In this document: piece after piece, positions 33,251 to 42,944 of the stretch
Layout: each line of letters opens with the position of its first letter
How positions within the stretch are numbered: the first letter of the stretch is position 1
NCBI GenBank assembly: GCA_016719885.1
Contig: JADJYF010000027.1
Location: 62,001-126,000 of the forward strand
Source: Pseudomonadota bacterium
GTDB taxonomy: Bacteria; Pseudomonadota; Gammaproteobacteria; Ga0077536
Length of the DNA: 64,000 bases
Direction: 5' to 3'
The notes under the pieces: generated by a model
What the model saw: the letters and a program-made list of their open reading frames with translations, nothing else
The model's database searches: none
What the model was told of the DNA's origin: nothing
Position numbers and translations under genes: made by a program

Positions 33251-34438
33251 TCACGCCTTGTTGCGTTCGACCGCCAGGGCCACGCCCTGGCCGCCGCCGA
33301 TGCACAGCGTGGCGAGGCCACGACGCGCATCGCGTCGCGCCATCTCGTGCAGCAGGGTGACGAGGATACGCGCACCCGAGGCGCCGATAGGATGGCCAAG
33401 GGCAATGGCGCCGCCATTGACGTTGACCTTGGCCGGGTCCCAGCCCAGGCCGCGATTGACTGAAATGGCTTGCGCCGCGAAAGCTTCGTTGGCTTCGATG
33501 AGATCGAGATCCGCGACCTGCCAGCCGGCCTTGGCCAGGCATTTCTGCGATGCCGGGATCGGGCCGGTGCCCATGATGGCCGGATCGACGCCGGCGCTGC
33601 TGCCGGCCTTGATGGTGGCGAGCACCGGCAGGTTGAGGCTGGCGGCCTTGCTGGCCGACATCACCACCACCATCGCCGCGCCGTCATTGATGCCGGACGC
33701 GTTGCCGGCGGTGACGGAACCATCCTTCTTGAAGGCCGCGCGCAGATTGGCGAGGCTCTCTTGCGTGGTCGCGGCGCGCGGGTATTCGTCGCGCGCGAAA
33801 AGCAGCGGCTCGCCCTTACGTTGCGGAATCGAGACCGGCACGATTTCATCGGCGAAACGGTCGGCGGCCTGGGCGGCGGCGGTCTTGGCCTGGGTGGCGG
33901 CCGCGAACTTGTCCTGCTCGTCGCGCGCGATGTCGAACTGCGCGGCGATGTTCTCGGCGGTGACGCCCATGTGGTAGCTGTTGAAGGCATCCCACAGGCC
34001 ATCGACGATCATCGAATCCTGCAGCGTCCAATCGCCCATCTTCTGCCCGTTGCGGGAACGCGGCAGCAGGTGCGGTGCGAGGCTCATGTTTTCCTGGCCA
34101 CCGGCGATGACGATTTCCGCATCGCCGCAGCGTACGGCCTGGGCAGCCAGTTGCACGGCCTTGAGGCCGCTGCCGCACACCTTGTTGATGGTGAGGGAAG
34201 GTACGCTGTGGGGAAGGCCGGCGGCGATGGCGGCCTGGCGGGCGGGATTCTGGCCGGCGCCGGCGGTCAGCACCTGGCCCAGGATGACTTCGTCGATGCT
34301 GGCCGGATCGAGCGCCAGTTTTTCCAGCAGGCCGCGGATGACCTGCGCACCGAGCTGATGTGCCGGGATGTCGGCGAGCGCTCCTCCAAAGGAGCCGATG
34401 GCGGTGCGCAATGCGCCTACGATGACGGCCTCAGGCAT
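33251..34438 (-). CDS. phaA: acetyl-CoA acetyltransferase (beta-ketothiolase)
   Basis: 395 residues. The acylated cysteine is Cys88 (NKVCGSGLKAV), with the catalytic His349 (ALGHPIGASG) and Cys379 (CIGGGQG). It condenses two acetyl-CoA to acetoacetyl-CoA, the first step of PHB synthesis, or works in the thiolytic direction. It is adjacent to phaR on the same strand (90 bases). An acetoacetyl-CoA reductase (phaB) was not found in the window. Confidence 0.93.
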   Translation of the reverse strand: MPEAVIVGALRTAIGSFGGALADIPAHQLGAQVIRGLLEKLALDPASIDEVILGQVLTAGAGQNPARQAAIAAGLPHSVPSLTINKVCGSGLKAVQLAAQAVRCGDAEIVIAGGQENMSLAPHLLPRSRNGQKMGDWTLQDSMIVDGLWDAFNSYHMGVTAENIAAQFDIARDEQDKFAAATQAKTAAAQAADRFADEIVPVSIPQRKGEPLLFARDEYPRAATTQESLANLRAAFKKDGSVTAGNASGINDGAAMVVVMSASKAASLNLPVLATIKAGSSAGVDPAIMGTGPIPASQKCLAKAGWQVADLDLIEANEAFAAQAISVNRGLGWDPAKVNVNGGAIALGHPIGASGARILVTLLHEMARRDARRGLATLCIGGGQGVALAVERNKA

Positions 34439-34540
34439 CGGGATTTCCTTCCATATGGAGCAGCGGCTGGTGCCCGTAATCTACGCTGCACCGCACCATC
34501 ATGCAAGGGCGCGCCGCCCTGATGCGGTGCGCGCGCGAAG

Positions 34541-35953
34541 CTAGAAATGGATCGCCCGCTTATCGACCGCCAGGGCCGCTTCATGCATGGCCTCGGCGAG
34601 GGTTGGATGGCCATGCACGGTGCGGGCGATGTCCTCGGCGCTGCCGCCGAATTCCATCACCGTCACCGCTTCGGCGATGAGTTCCGAGGCGTTGGGGCCG
34701 ATGATGTGGACACCGAGCACGCGATCGGAGTCCGCGTCGGCGATGACCTTCACGAAGCCGTCGGCATCACCCATCGCGCGTGCCCGGCCGCTGGCCATGA
34801 ACGGGAACGTACCCGCGCGCAGGCCGTGGCCGGCAGCCTTGGCTTGCTGTTCGGTCAGTCCAGCCCAGGCGATCTCGGGCCAGGTGTAGATGATCCAGGG
34901 AATGACGTTGAAGTCGATGTGCGGTTGCTGGCCGGCGATGCGCTCCGCGACCGCCACGCCTTCTTCGCTGGCTTTATGCGCCAGCATCGGGCCACGCACG
35001 CAGTCACCGATGGCGTAAATATTGCCGACGCCGGTATGGCAATGCGCGTCGACTTCGATGAAACCGCGCGCGTCGCAACGAATGCCCGCGTTGGCAAGCC
35101 CCAGGTCAGTCGTATTCGGTTTGCGACCGACCGCCACGATGAGTCGGTCGAAGACCGTGCTTTCGGATTTCTCGCCGATGCTGAACTGTACCTCGACCGC
35201 GCCGGCGGCCACCTTGCTGCCGGTAACCTTGGCGCCGAGGCGAATGTCGAGTCCTTGCTTGGTAAGGATCTTGAGCGCCTTTTTGCTGACCGCCGCATCG
35301 GCCGCCGCCAGGAAATCGGGCAGGGCTTCGAGCACCGTGACCTTGGCCCCGAGTCGACGCCACACGCTGCCGAGTTCCAGGCCGATGACGCCGGCGCCGA
35401 TCACGCCGAGCCGCGCCGGCACTTCGCCAAACGCCAAGGCGCCCGTCGAATCGACAATGAATTGCTCATCGACCACCGCCGACGGAATGCTCGCCGGCAG
35501 CGAGCCGACCGCGATGATCACGTGTTTCGCGCCGACCACGGACTTGCCGCCGTCGACGGCCGTGATCTCGACGCTGTCGACACTCGCCAGGCGGCCGTGG
35601 CCGTTGAGCGTCGTGACCTTGTTCTTCTTGAGCAGACCACCGATACCCTGCGTCAGGCCTTGCACAATCTTGCTCTTGCGCGCCTGCATGCGCGCGACAT
35701 CGATGCTGGCCTTGGCATCGATGCCATGCTCCTTGGCGTGGGCCTGGATGAATTCGAAGTGGTGGGAGGAATCGAGCAAGGCCTTGGACGGAATGCACCC
35801 GACGTTGAGACAGGTGCCGCCCAGCACCAGCTTGCCGGCATTGTCCGTCCAGCGCTCGACGCAGGCGGTCTTGAAACCGAGCTGCGCCGCGCGGATGGCC
35901 GCGACATAGCCACCCGGGCCGCCACCGATGACGACGACATCGTAGTTGTCCAT
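34541..35953 (-). CDS. lpdA: dihydrolipoyl dehydrogenase (E3), 2-oxoglutarate dehydrogenase operon
   Basis: 470 residues from the ATG at 35953, 8 bases after sucB. FAD fold VVVIGGGPGGYVAAIRAAQL, disulfide GGTCLNVGCIPSKALL, NAD fold GVIGAGVIGLELG, FAD contact YAIGDCV, and the C-terminal HGHPTLAEAMHEA with the active His-Glu pair. As third gene of sucA-sucB-lpd it supplies E3 to the 2-oxoglutarate dehydrogenase complex. It differs clearly in sequence from the E3 at 7.7 kb. Confidence 0.95.
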   Translation of the reverse strand: MDNYDVVVIGGGPGGYVAAIRAAQLGFKTACVERWTDNAGKLVLGGTCLNVGCIPSKALLDSSHHFEFIQAHAKEHGIDAKASIDVARMQARKSKIVQGLTQGIGGLLKKNKVTTLNGHGRLASVDSVEITAVDGGKSVVGAKHVIIAVGSLPASIPSAVVDEQFIVDSTGALAFGEVPARLGVIGAGVIGLELGSVWRRLGAKVTVLEALPDFLAAADAAVSKKALKILTKQGLDIRLGAKVTGSKVAAGAVEVQFSIGEKSESTVFDRLIVAVGRKPNTTDLGLANAGIRCDARGFIEVDAHCHTGVGNIYAIGDCVRGPMLAHKASEEGVAVAERIAGQQPHIDFNVIPWIIYTWPEIAWAGLTEQQAKAAGHGLRAGTFPFMASGRARAMGDADGFVKVIADADSDRVLGVHIIGPNASELIAEAVTVMEFGGSAEDIARTVHGHPTLAEAMHEAALAVDKRAIHF

Positions 35954-35961
35954 GGCCACCT

Positions 35962-37170
35962 CTAAATCTCGAGCAGCATGCGGGTCGGGTCTTCGAGCAT
36001 GCGGCGCATGCTGTCGAGACATTGCACCGCCTCGCGGCCGTCGATGATGCGATGGTCATAGGACAGGGCGAGATACATCATCGGACGGATCACCACCTGG
36101 CCGTTCTCGGCCACCGGGCGGTCTTGAATCTTGTGCATGCCGAGAATGGCACTCTGCGGCGGATTGATGATCGGCGTCGAGACCAAGGAGCCGTACACGC
36201 CGCCGTTGCTGATGGTGAAAGTACCGCCGGTCAGTTCGTCGATGGTGAGCTTGCCGTCGCGCGCGCGCTCGCCAAAGTCGCGAATGCGGCGCTCGATCTC
36301 GGCGAAAGTCATGCGCTCGACATCGCGCAGGATCGGCACCACCAGTCCGCGCTCGCTGCCGACCGCCACTCCGATGTCGAAAAAGCCGTGGTAGATGATG
36401 TCGTCGCCATCGACCGAGGCATTGACCACCGGGAATTTCTTCAGCGCCTCGACGGCGGCCTTGACGAAGAACGACATGAAGCCGAGCTTCACGCCGTAGC
36501 GATCCTCGAAGTCGCCCTTGAAGCGATTACGCAGATCCATCACCGGCTGCATGTTCACTTCGTTGAAGGTTGTCAGCAGGGCGTTTTCGCGCTGCGCGGA
36601 CAGGAGGCGCTCGGCGGTGCGCTTGCGCAGGCGCGTCATCGGTACGCGCTCCTCGACACGGCCCGTGACCGGCGCGGCCTGCGGCTGTACGTCGCGCACC
36701 GGCGGCGGCGGCGCGGGCGCAGCGGCGGGCGCCTGCGCAGCCCGGCTGGTATGGGCCAGCACGTCGCCCTTGGTCACGCGTCCGTCCTTGCCACTGCCGG
36801 CGATGCTGGCGGTGTCGACACCGGCTTCGGCGGCGAGCTTGCGTGCCGCCGGGCCGGCTTGCGCCGCACTGCCGGCGGGCGTGGCGGGCGCTGCGGCGAC
36901 GGCGGGCGCGGTGCCTGCGCTGGTGGCCGCGCCCTCGGTGTCGATGACGGCGAGGATGTCGTCGGTCAGCACCACGTCACCGGTCTGGTAACGGATCTCC
37001 TTCAGCACGCCGCCATCCGGCGCCGCGACTTCCAGGGTCACCTTGTCGGTTTCGAGATCGATGAGATTATCGCCGCGCTCAACGCGCTCACCGACCTTCT
37101 TATACCAATTGAGCAAGGTCGCGTCGGGTACGGATTCCGCCAGCGCGGGTACTTTTACTTCAATCAGCAC
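35962..37170 (-). CDS. sucB: dihydrolipoyllysine-residue succinyltransferase (E2)
   Basis: 402 residues. A single lipoyl domain (1-76) carries Lys43 in LETDKVTLEV. An Ala/Pro-rich linker follows, then a peripheral subunit-binding domain (about 105-140, ARKLAAEAGVDTASIAGSGK and DGRVTKGDVL), a second linker, and the catalytic domain ending with SYDHRIIDGREAV, whose His and Asp are catalytic. It is the second gene of the operon, 42 bases after sucA. Confidence 0.96.
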   Translation of the reverse strand: MLIEVKVPALAESVPDATLLNWYKKVGERVERGDNLIDLETDKVTLEVAAPDGGVLKEIRYQTGDVVLTDDILAVIDTEGAATSAGTAPAVAAAPATPAGSAAQAGPAARKLAAEAGVDTASIAGSGKDGRVTKGDVLAHTSRAAQAPAAAPAPPPPVRDVQPQAAPVTGRVEERVPMTRLRKRTAERLLSAQRENALLTTFNEVNMQPVMDLRNRFKGDFEDRYGVKLGFMSFFVKAAVEALKKFPVVNASVDGDDIIYHGFFDIGVAVGSERGLVVPILRDVERMTFAEIERRIRDFGERARDGKLTIDELTGGTFTISNGGVYGSLVSTPIINPPQSAILGMHKIQDRPVAENGQVVIRPMMYLALSYDHRIIDGREAVQCLDSMRRMLEDPTRMLLEI

Positions 37171-37212
37171 GATGTTTTATCTCCCGGTTGCCGGATGTCG
37201 AGCGGTCAAGGC

Positions 37213-40050
37213 TCAAGCGGTTTTCTTTTGTCGTGTTTTGAGTGCGTCGAGGCTCAGCGCTTCGTCGATGATGGCTTGCTGCTGTTCGAGATGCAGCGAG
37301 GCATAGCCTACCGCCGGCGACGCCGAGTAGGGGCGCGCGACGCAGGTCAATTCCTTGTGTTCGCCGATGCAGCCACGCAGGTGGCGCGCCGACAGCAGCA
37401 TCGACCACGCGCCCTGGTTGCGGGGCTCTTCCTGCACCCAGACCAGTTCGGACGCGTTGGGATATTGCGCGAGCGTGGTCTGCATCTCGTCCTTGGGGAA
37501 CGGGTAGAGCTGTTCCAGGCGGATGATCGCGACGTTGTCGATGTCGTGCTCGCGACGCGCCTCCAGGAGATCGAAATAGACCTTGCCACTGCAGGCCAGG
37601 ATGCGCGTGACCTTGGACTTGTCGAGGCGGTCGACTTCATCGATGACGGGTTGGAATTGACCGTGAATGATCTCTTCCAGCGGCGACACCGACAGGCGAT
37701 GACGCAGCAGGCTCTTGGGGCTCATCACCACCAGCGGCTTGCGATAGGGCCGCACCTGCTGACGCCGCAGCATGTGGAACATCTGCGCCGGCGTGGTCGG
37801 ATAGCAGACCTGCATGTTGTCCTCGGCGCACAACTGCAGGTAACGCTCGAGGCGCGCCGAGGAGTGTTCCGGGCCCTGGCCGTCATAGCCATGGGGCAGC
37901 AGCATCACCAGGCCGCAATAGCGCCCCCACTTCTCTTCGCTGGAAGCAATGAACTGGTCGATCACCACCTGCGCGCCATTGGCGAAGTCGCCGAATTGCG
38001 CTTCCCAGATCACGAGCGAATTGGGCTCGGCGCTGGCATAGCCGTATTCGAAGCCCAGCACCGCTTCTTCCGAAAGGGTCGAATTGATGACCAGGAAATC
38101 GGCCTGGTCGGCGCTGAGGTTCTGCAGCGGCAAGTAGGTTTCACCGGTCTTCTGATCGTGGATCACGGCGTGACGATGGAAGAACGTGCCGCGGCCGCTG
38201 TCCTGGCCCGAGATACGCACCGGGCAGGCGTCCGTGACCAGGCTCGCGTAGGCGAGCGTCTCGGCGAAACCCCAGTCACAGGGTTTCTCGCCATGGGCCA
38301 TGGCCAGCCTGTCGGCCAGCACCCGCGTCACGGCGCGATGCAGCGCGAAGTTTTCAGGCACCGTCGTGAACCGCTCGCCGAGGCGCTTGACGCGTTCCGC
38401 GCTGATGGCGGTGGCGGCGGTCTGTCGCCAGTGGGTGCCGCGGAACGGGTCGAAGTTGATGGCGTAACGCGTATCGGGCGCCGGCGCATGGGGGCGCGAC
38501 ACCACCTCGTTGTTTTCCAGCGCGTCGATGTAACGCGACGCCATGGCTTCGGCGTCACCGGGCTTGATCACGCCGGCATTCACCAGTTTCTCGGTGTAGA
38601 TCTTGCGCACGCCCGGATGGTTGCGGATGTGCTGGTACATGATCGGCTGCGTCGCCGCCGGCTCGTCCGCTTCGCTGTGGCCGTGCTTGCGATAGCAGAT
38701 CATGTCCACCACCACGTCCTTGTTGAACTCCATGCGGAAGTCGAGTGCGATACGCGCCGCCATCGCCACCGCTTCCGGGTCGTCGCCGTTGACGTGGAAG
38801 ATCGGCGCCTGGACCATTTTCGCGACGTCCGTGCAGTACAGGGTCGAACGTGAATCCAGCGGGTCGCTGGTGGTGAAGCCGATTTGGTTGTTGATGATGA
38901 TGTGGACGGTGCCGCCGGTCATGTAGCCGCGCGTCTGCGACAGGTTGAGCGTCTCCATCACCACGCCCTGGCCGGCGAAAGCCGCATCGCCATGGATGAG
39001 CAAGGGCAACACCTGGTTGCGCTCGTTGTCCTGGCGGCGATCCTGGCGCGCGCGCACCGAACCTTCCACCACCGGGTCGATGATCTCGAGATGCGAGGGG
39101 TTGAAGGCCAGCGTCACGTGCACCGGACCGCCGCCGGTCTGGATGTCGGACGAAAAGCCCATGTGGTATTTGACGTCGCCCGAGCGGGTTTCCTTGGGGC
39201 CCTTGCCTTCGAATTCGGCGAACAGCTTCGAGGGGTGCTTGCCGACGATGTTGACCAGCACGTTGAGGCGGCCGCGGTGCGCCATGCCGATCACGCACTC
39301 CTTCAGACCATGGCGGCCGGCGTCGTCGACCAGCTGGTCCATCAGCGCGATGGCCGATTCGCCACCTTCGAGCGAGAATCGCTTCTGTCCGACGTACTTG
39401 GTGTGCAGGTATTCCTCGAGTGCGCCGGCGGCGATGACACGTTCGAGCAGGGTGCGGCGCTTGTCGGCATCGAAGTCGGGCTTGGCGCGGCATACTTCGA
39501 GGCGCTGCTGAATCCAGCGCTTCTGACTGGTTTCGACGATGTGCATGTACTCGGCGCCGATGGTGCCGCAGTAGGTGGTGCGCACGATCTCGAGGATCTC
39601 GCGCAGCGTGGCGCGGTCCGGGCCCTGCAGGGAGCCGGTGTTGAACACCGTGTCCAGGTCGGCGTCGGTGAGGCCGTGGAAGGCCGGGTCGAGTTCCGCC
39701 ACCACCGGACGTTCGTACTGGTTCAGAGGGTCGAGATTGGCCTGGCGGTGGCCACGGAAACGATAGGCATTGATCAACTGCAGGACCGCGACCTGCTTGG
39801 CGGCGTTCTGCACGTCGTCGCGCACCACGGTGACGGTCGCGCTCCTGGGTGCCGTGGCCACCGTCAACATACGGTTGCGAACGTCCGAATGGCGGACGTC
39901 GCGGCGTTCCTCGCTGTGGTCATCCTGCAGCGTGTCGAAATAGGCGCGCCATTCGTCGCTGACCTTGCCGGGGTCGGCGAGATAGGTTTCGTACAGCTCT
40001 TCCAAAAACGGCGCATTGGCGCTGAAGAGACATGAAGGAGGCTGGGTCAT
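37213..40050 (-). CDS. sucA: 2-oxoglutarate dehydrogenase E1 component
   Basis: 945 residues, full family length. The N-terminal E2-contact segment (APFLEELYETYLADPGKVS) is followed by the thiamine diphosphate domain with GMAHRGRLNVLVNIVGK, HGDAAFAGQGVVMETLNLS and YRKHGHSEADEPAATQP, and the pyrimidine-binding domain with SGQDSGRGTFFHRHAV. It decarboxylates 2-oxoglutarate and succinylates the E2 lipoyl group. The GAAGGAACC before the ATG supports the start. First gene of sucA-sucB-lpd. Confidence 0.97.
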   Translation of the reverse strand: MTQPPSCLFSANAPFLEELYETYLADPGKVSDEWRAYFDTLQDDHSEERRDVRHSDVRNRMLTVATAPRSATVTVVRDDVQNAAKQVAVLQLINAYRFRGHRQANLDPLNQYERPVVAELDPAFHGLTDADLDTVFNTGSLQGPDRATLREILEIVRTTYCGTIGAEYMHIVETSQKRWIQQRLEVCRAKPDFDADKRRTLLERVIAAGALEEYLHTKYVGQKRFSLEGGESAIALMDQLVDDAGRHGLKECVIGMAHRGRLNVLVNIVGKHPSKLFAEFEGKGPKETRSGDVKYHMGFSSDIQTGGGPVHVTLAFNPSHLEIIDPVVEGSVRARQDRRQDNERNQVLPLLIHGDAAFAGQGVVMETLNLSQTRGYMTGGTVHIIINNQIGFTTSDPLDSRSTLYCTDVAKMVQAPIFHVNGDDPEAVAMAARIALDFRMEFNKDVVVDMICYRKHGHSEADEPAATQPIMYQHIRNHPGVRKIYTEKLVNAGVIKPGDAEAMASRYIDALENNEVVSRPHAPAPDTRYAINFDPFRGTHWRQTAATAISAERVKRLGERFTTVPENFALHRAVTRVLADRLAMAHGEKPCDWGFAETLAYASLVTDACPVRISGQDSGRGTFFHRHAVIHDQKTGETYLPLQNLSADQADFLVINSTLSEEAVLGFEYGYASAEPNSLVIWEAQFGDFANGAQVVIDQFIASSEEKWGRYCGLVMLLPHGYDGQGPEHSSARLERYLQLCAEDNMQVCYPTTPAQMFHMLRRQQVRPYRKPLVVMSPKSLLRHRLSVSPLEEIIHGQFQPVIDEVDRLDKSKVTRILACSGKVYFDLLEARREHDIDNVAIIRLEQLYPFPKDEMQTTLAQYPNASELVWVQEEPRNQGAWSMLLSARHLRGCIGEHKELTCVARPYSASPAVGYASLHLEQQQAIIDEALSLDALKTRQKKTA

Positions 40051-40509
40051 CGGGGTTCCTTCAAGATGGTCCGAGGAGGTCTTCGATATGACTGGGTCGC
40101 GAGAAACAGTTCCAGGCGTTGCGGCGGCTTATCGGCACAAGGTTTAACGATCTTTGATCATCGGCCCTGCAAAGTCATTAACGAAGCCTGCTCCGAAACG
40201 GGCGCGAACGCGCCAATTCAGTGCCTGTGGCGGTTGCCCGCGGCGTGCGGCGCGCGACGCTGCGCCTTGCCCGTGCAACAAACGGGACGGTATGCTAGTC
40301 CGCTGTCGCCGCGGAGCGGCGGCGTCCAGCGCGTGACGTTGCCGCGAGCCAGGGCCTCGTGCAGGCCTCGGCCCTTCATCCCTGCGTGCCGTGACTGCGC
40401 GACGCATCAGCGTTTTTCGTGCGGGCCGCGACCACCGTCGGCCCGCGACGCCGAGGCGCAACCGAAAACCCCGTTTGAATAACACGTGATTGATAAGGAC
40501 GTGACTGCC
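40051..40509. other. 459-base divergent intergenic region sucA/mdh
   Basis: No gene is supported here. It must hold the promoters of the sucAB-lpd operon and mdh. For mdh, TTGCCC (40267-40272), 18 bases and TATGCT (40291-40296) is a fair sigma-70 candidate, leaving a leader of about 210 bases. AAGGA lies nine bases before the mdh ATG. No clear sucA promoter was found. Confidence 0.4.
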
Positions 40510-41490
40510 ATGAAGTCCCCCGTAAGAGTTACCGTGACCGGCGCCGCTGGTCAGATTTCCTATGCCCTGCTGTTCCGTATTGCCGCTGGTGAAATGCTGG
40601 GTCGCGACCAGCCGGTGATCCTGCAGCTTCTGGAAGTGACGCCGGCGATGAAGGCCCTGAACGGCGTGGCCATGGAACTGGACGATTGCGCGTTCCCGCT
40701 GCTGAAGAGCATCGAGATGAGCGACGACCCGAACGTCGCGTTCAAGAATTCCCAGGTGGCCCTGCTGGTCGGCGCGCGTCCGCGCGGCCCGGGCATGGAG
40801 CGCAGCGATCTGCTGGCCGCCAACGGCGGCATCTTCAAGGTGCAGGGCAAGGCGATCAACGATCACGCCGCGCGTGACATCAAGGTCATCGTGGTCGGCA
40901 ACCCGGCCAACACCAACGCCTGGACCTGCATGAAGAGCGCGCCGGACATCGCGCCCACCCAGTTCACCGCCATGACCCGTCTTGATCACAACCGTGCCAA
41001 GGCCCAGCTCGCGGCCAAGACCGGCACCGCGGTCGCCGACATCAAGAAGGTCACCATCTGGGGCAACCATTCCACCACCCAGTATCCGGATCTCAGCCAG
41101 GCCACCGTCGCCGGCAAGGCCGCACTGTCCTGCGTGGAGCGCCCCTGGTACGAGAACGAATACATCCCGCGCGTCGCCAAGCGCGGCGCCGAGATCATCG
41201 ACGCCCGTGGCGCATCCAGCGCCGCGTCGGCCGCCAATGCCGCGCTCGAACACATGCGTGACTGGGTGCTGGGCACCGCCGAAGGCGATTGGGTCAGCAT
41301 GGGCATCGCCAGCGATGGCAGCTACGGCATCGAGAAAGGCATGATGTATTCCTTCCCGGTCACCTGCAGCGGCGGCAAGTACAGCATCGTGCAGGGGCTG
41401 CCGGTCGACGAGTTCAGCCGCAAGCGCATGGACGCCACGGCCGCCGAGCTGAAGGAGGAGAGCGTCGCCATCGAGCAGCTGCTGGGCTGA
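40510..41490 (+). CDS. mdh: malate dehydrogenase (326-residue type)
   Basis: 326 residues from the ATG at 40510. The NAD fold VTVTGAAGQISYALLFRIA, the substrate loop VGARPRGPGMERSDLL, VVGNPANTNAW and the active site WGNHSTTQYPD (catalytic His) identify the cytosolic-type MDH used by many beta- and gammaproteobacteria instead of the 312-residue E. coli type. It oxidises malate to oxaloacetate, which PckG can use. It is monocistronic with a clear terminator. Confidence 0.96.
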   Translation: MKSPVRVTVTGAAGQISYALLFRIAAGEMLGRDQPVILQLLEVTPAMKALNGVAMELDDCAFPLLKSIEMSDDPNVAFKNSQVALLVGARPRGPGMERSDLLAANGGIFKVQGKAINDHAARDIKVIVVGNPANTNAWTCMKSAPDIAPTQFTAMTRLDHNRAKAQLAAKTGTAVADIKKVTIWGNHSTTQYPDLSQATVAGKAALSCVERPWYENEYIPRVAKRGAEIIDARGASSAASAANAALEHMRDWVLGTAEGDWVSMGIASDGSYGIEKGMMYSFPVTCSGGKYSIVQGLPVDEFSRKRMDATAAELKEESVAIEQLLG

Positions 41491-41512
41491 GCGAGACTGC
41501 GCAATCGCAACG

Positions 41513-41538
41513 AAAAAGGCGCCCTCGGCGCCTTTTTT
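41513..41538 (+). terminator. rho-independent terminator of mdh
   Basis: GGCGCC (41518-41523), loop CTC, GGCGCC (41527-41532), with AAAAA before and TTTTTT after. It lies 27 bases past the mdh stop. The best intrinsic terminator in the window. Confidence 0.9.
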
Positions 41539-41634
41539 GTGGGGCCCGCCGCCGTGGTTGAACAACGTCGGCGCATTGTACAAAATCGGCCCGCTATCCC
41601 CGGCAAGGCCTGAACGTCCTGTAAGCGCGAGACC

Positions 41635-42159
41635 ATGATCGACAAGTACGGATTTCGATCGAATGTCGGCATCGTTCTGCTGAACGATCGCGGACAGGTC
41701 TTCTGTGGGCGGCGCATCGGCATGTCCGCCTGGCAGTTCCCGCAGGGCGGCATCAATCGCAACGAAAGCCCCGAAGCGGCCATGTACCGCGAACTGAAGG
41801 AAGAGGTCGGGCTGGACCGCGAACACGTCGAGTTGCTGGGCTCGACCAAGGGCTGGCTGCGCTACCGCCTGCCCAAGCGTTACATCCGCTACAACCAGCA
41901 GCCGCTGTGCATCGGGCAGAAGCAGATCTGGTTCCTGCTGAAATTCTGCGCCGACGAAGCGCTGCTGCGACTGGACAGCGCCGAGGACCCGGAATTCGAC
42001 GCCTGGCGCTGGGTTGATTACTGGGATCCGCTGGGTTTCGTGGTGCCCTTCAAGCGCAATGTCTACGAGCGGGCACTGCACGAATTCTCGGAATTCGTGG
42101 CGGGTCTCGCCGGTTTCGAATCCGCTCCCACCGCGCCCGATCTGCCCGGCTCATCCTGA
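41635..42159 (+). CDS. rppH: RNA pyrophosphohydrolase
   Basis: 174 residues. The start MIDKYGFRSNVGIVLLND and the NUDIX box GGINRNESPEAAMYRELKEE followed by VGL are characteristic, as is the tail WRWVDYWDPLGFVVPFKRNV. It removes pyrophosphate from the 5' end of RNAs and so opens them to RNase E decay. The usual neighbour ptsP is not downstream; two small exported-protein genes are convergent. Confidence 0.95.
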   Translation: MIDKYGFRSNVGIVLLNDRGQVFCGRRIGMSAWQFPQGGINRNESPEAAMYRELKEEVGLDREHVELLGSTKGWLRYRLPKRYIRYNQQPLCIGQKQIWFLLKFCADEALLRLDSAEDPEFDAWRWVDYWDPLGFVVPFKRNVYERALHEFSEFVAGLAGFESAPTAPDLPGSS

Positions 42160-42192
42160 GCACGGCGCGTTCCGGCGCCGACCTTTCGCTCG

Positions 42193-42573
42193 CTAGCCGC
42201 CTTTGCGTGAGGCCAGTTCCGGCAGGATGCTGCGTGCCGCGCGGTCACGCACGGTGCGCGCGAAGCCGGTGGCGAAATATTCGGGGAATTTCCACGATCT
42301 GATCTGGCTGGAGAGGGCCTCGAGCTGTGGCTGGCAGGCGCCGAGCGCATTGTCGGCGACGCGCCGGATGTCCGGGTCACTGTCGATTTTATTGGTGGCC
42401 TGCTCGTAAACGCAGCTGTTGTAGGCGTTTGCCGACTGCATCATCTGGCCGCGCTCCTCGACGGTCATGTCGCCCGGCGAACGTTCGCCCGGCGCTTCGG
42501 TCGGACTTTCGGCGTGGCCCCCCACGGGCAGCAGGGCGAGGGCAAACAGCGCGTGAGCAAGATTCGGTCGCAT
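42193..42573 (-). CDS. small exported protein, unknown function
   Basis: 126 residues from the ATG at 42573. A signal peptide is clear (MRPNLAHALFALALLPVGGH-AES). The mature part is helical and polar with two cysteines (NSCVYEQATNKID and GACQPQLEAL) that could form a disulfide. I recognise no family. It starts 8 bases after the stop of the next gene upstream, so the two form an operon. Confidence 0.65.
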   Translation of the reverse strand: MRPNLAHALFALALLPVGGHAESPTEAPGERSPGDMTVEERGQMMQSANAYNSCVYEQATNKIDSDPDIRRVADNALGACQPQLEALSSQIRSWKFPEYFATGFARTVRDRAARSILPELASRKGG

Positions 42574-42581
42574 GCAAACTC

Positions 42582-42944
42582 CTAGGGGCTGAAGGTGGCG
42601 CGTTCCAACTGCCAGTCCTGGGGACGACCATCGACGCGCGTGCAACCCAGTGGCACCCGTTCGCCGCCGGCGGGCGCGGTGCCGACCACCCATCCCTGGC
42701 GATGGCCGTCGCCGAAAACCCGCATGAGCCGATAGTCGATGGCGCGGCTGTCGTGGCGGTTGTAGAGCACCCGCAGCTTGCCACCCTCGCTCAGAATCTG
42801 GCAACGGCCATCGGCCTCGGATTGAAATTCAATGAAGCCGGCCGCGGCCGCTTGCGCGATCGCGGGCGACGTCTCGGCACGCACGCCGGCGGCCATCGCG
42901 AGCAAGACAATTCCGGCGCAATGCCTGTGAGCTGAACCGACCAT
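42582..42944 (-). CDS. small exported protein, unknown function
   Basis: 120 residues from the ATG at 42944. Signal peptide MVGSAHRHCAGIVLLAMAAG-VRAE. The mature part is beta-rich with two cysteines (GRCQILSEG and PLGCTRVDG). No family recognised. First gene of a two-gene unit of exported proteins. An earlier ATG at 43007 would bury the signal sequence and is less likely. Confidence 0.6.
   Translation of the reverse strand: MVGSAHRHCAGIVLLAMAAGVRAETSPAIAQAAAAGFIEFQSEADGRCQILSEGGKLRVLYNRHDSRAIDYRLMRVFGDGHRQGWVVGTAPAGGERVPLGCTRVDGRPQDWQLERATFSP

Noticed and set aside
36022..38853. 943-codon open frame on the + strand opposite sucB and sucA
   Set aside because: It mirrors codon positions of well-supported genes on the other strand. 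Long antisense frames are expected at this GC content and the translation has no recognisable domain.
40144..42081. 645-codon open frame on the - strand opposite mdh and rppH
   Set aside because: It is antisense to two certain genes and resembles no protein family.
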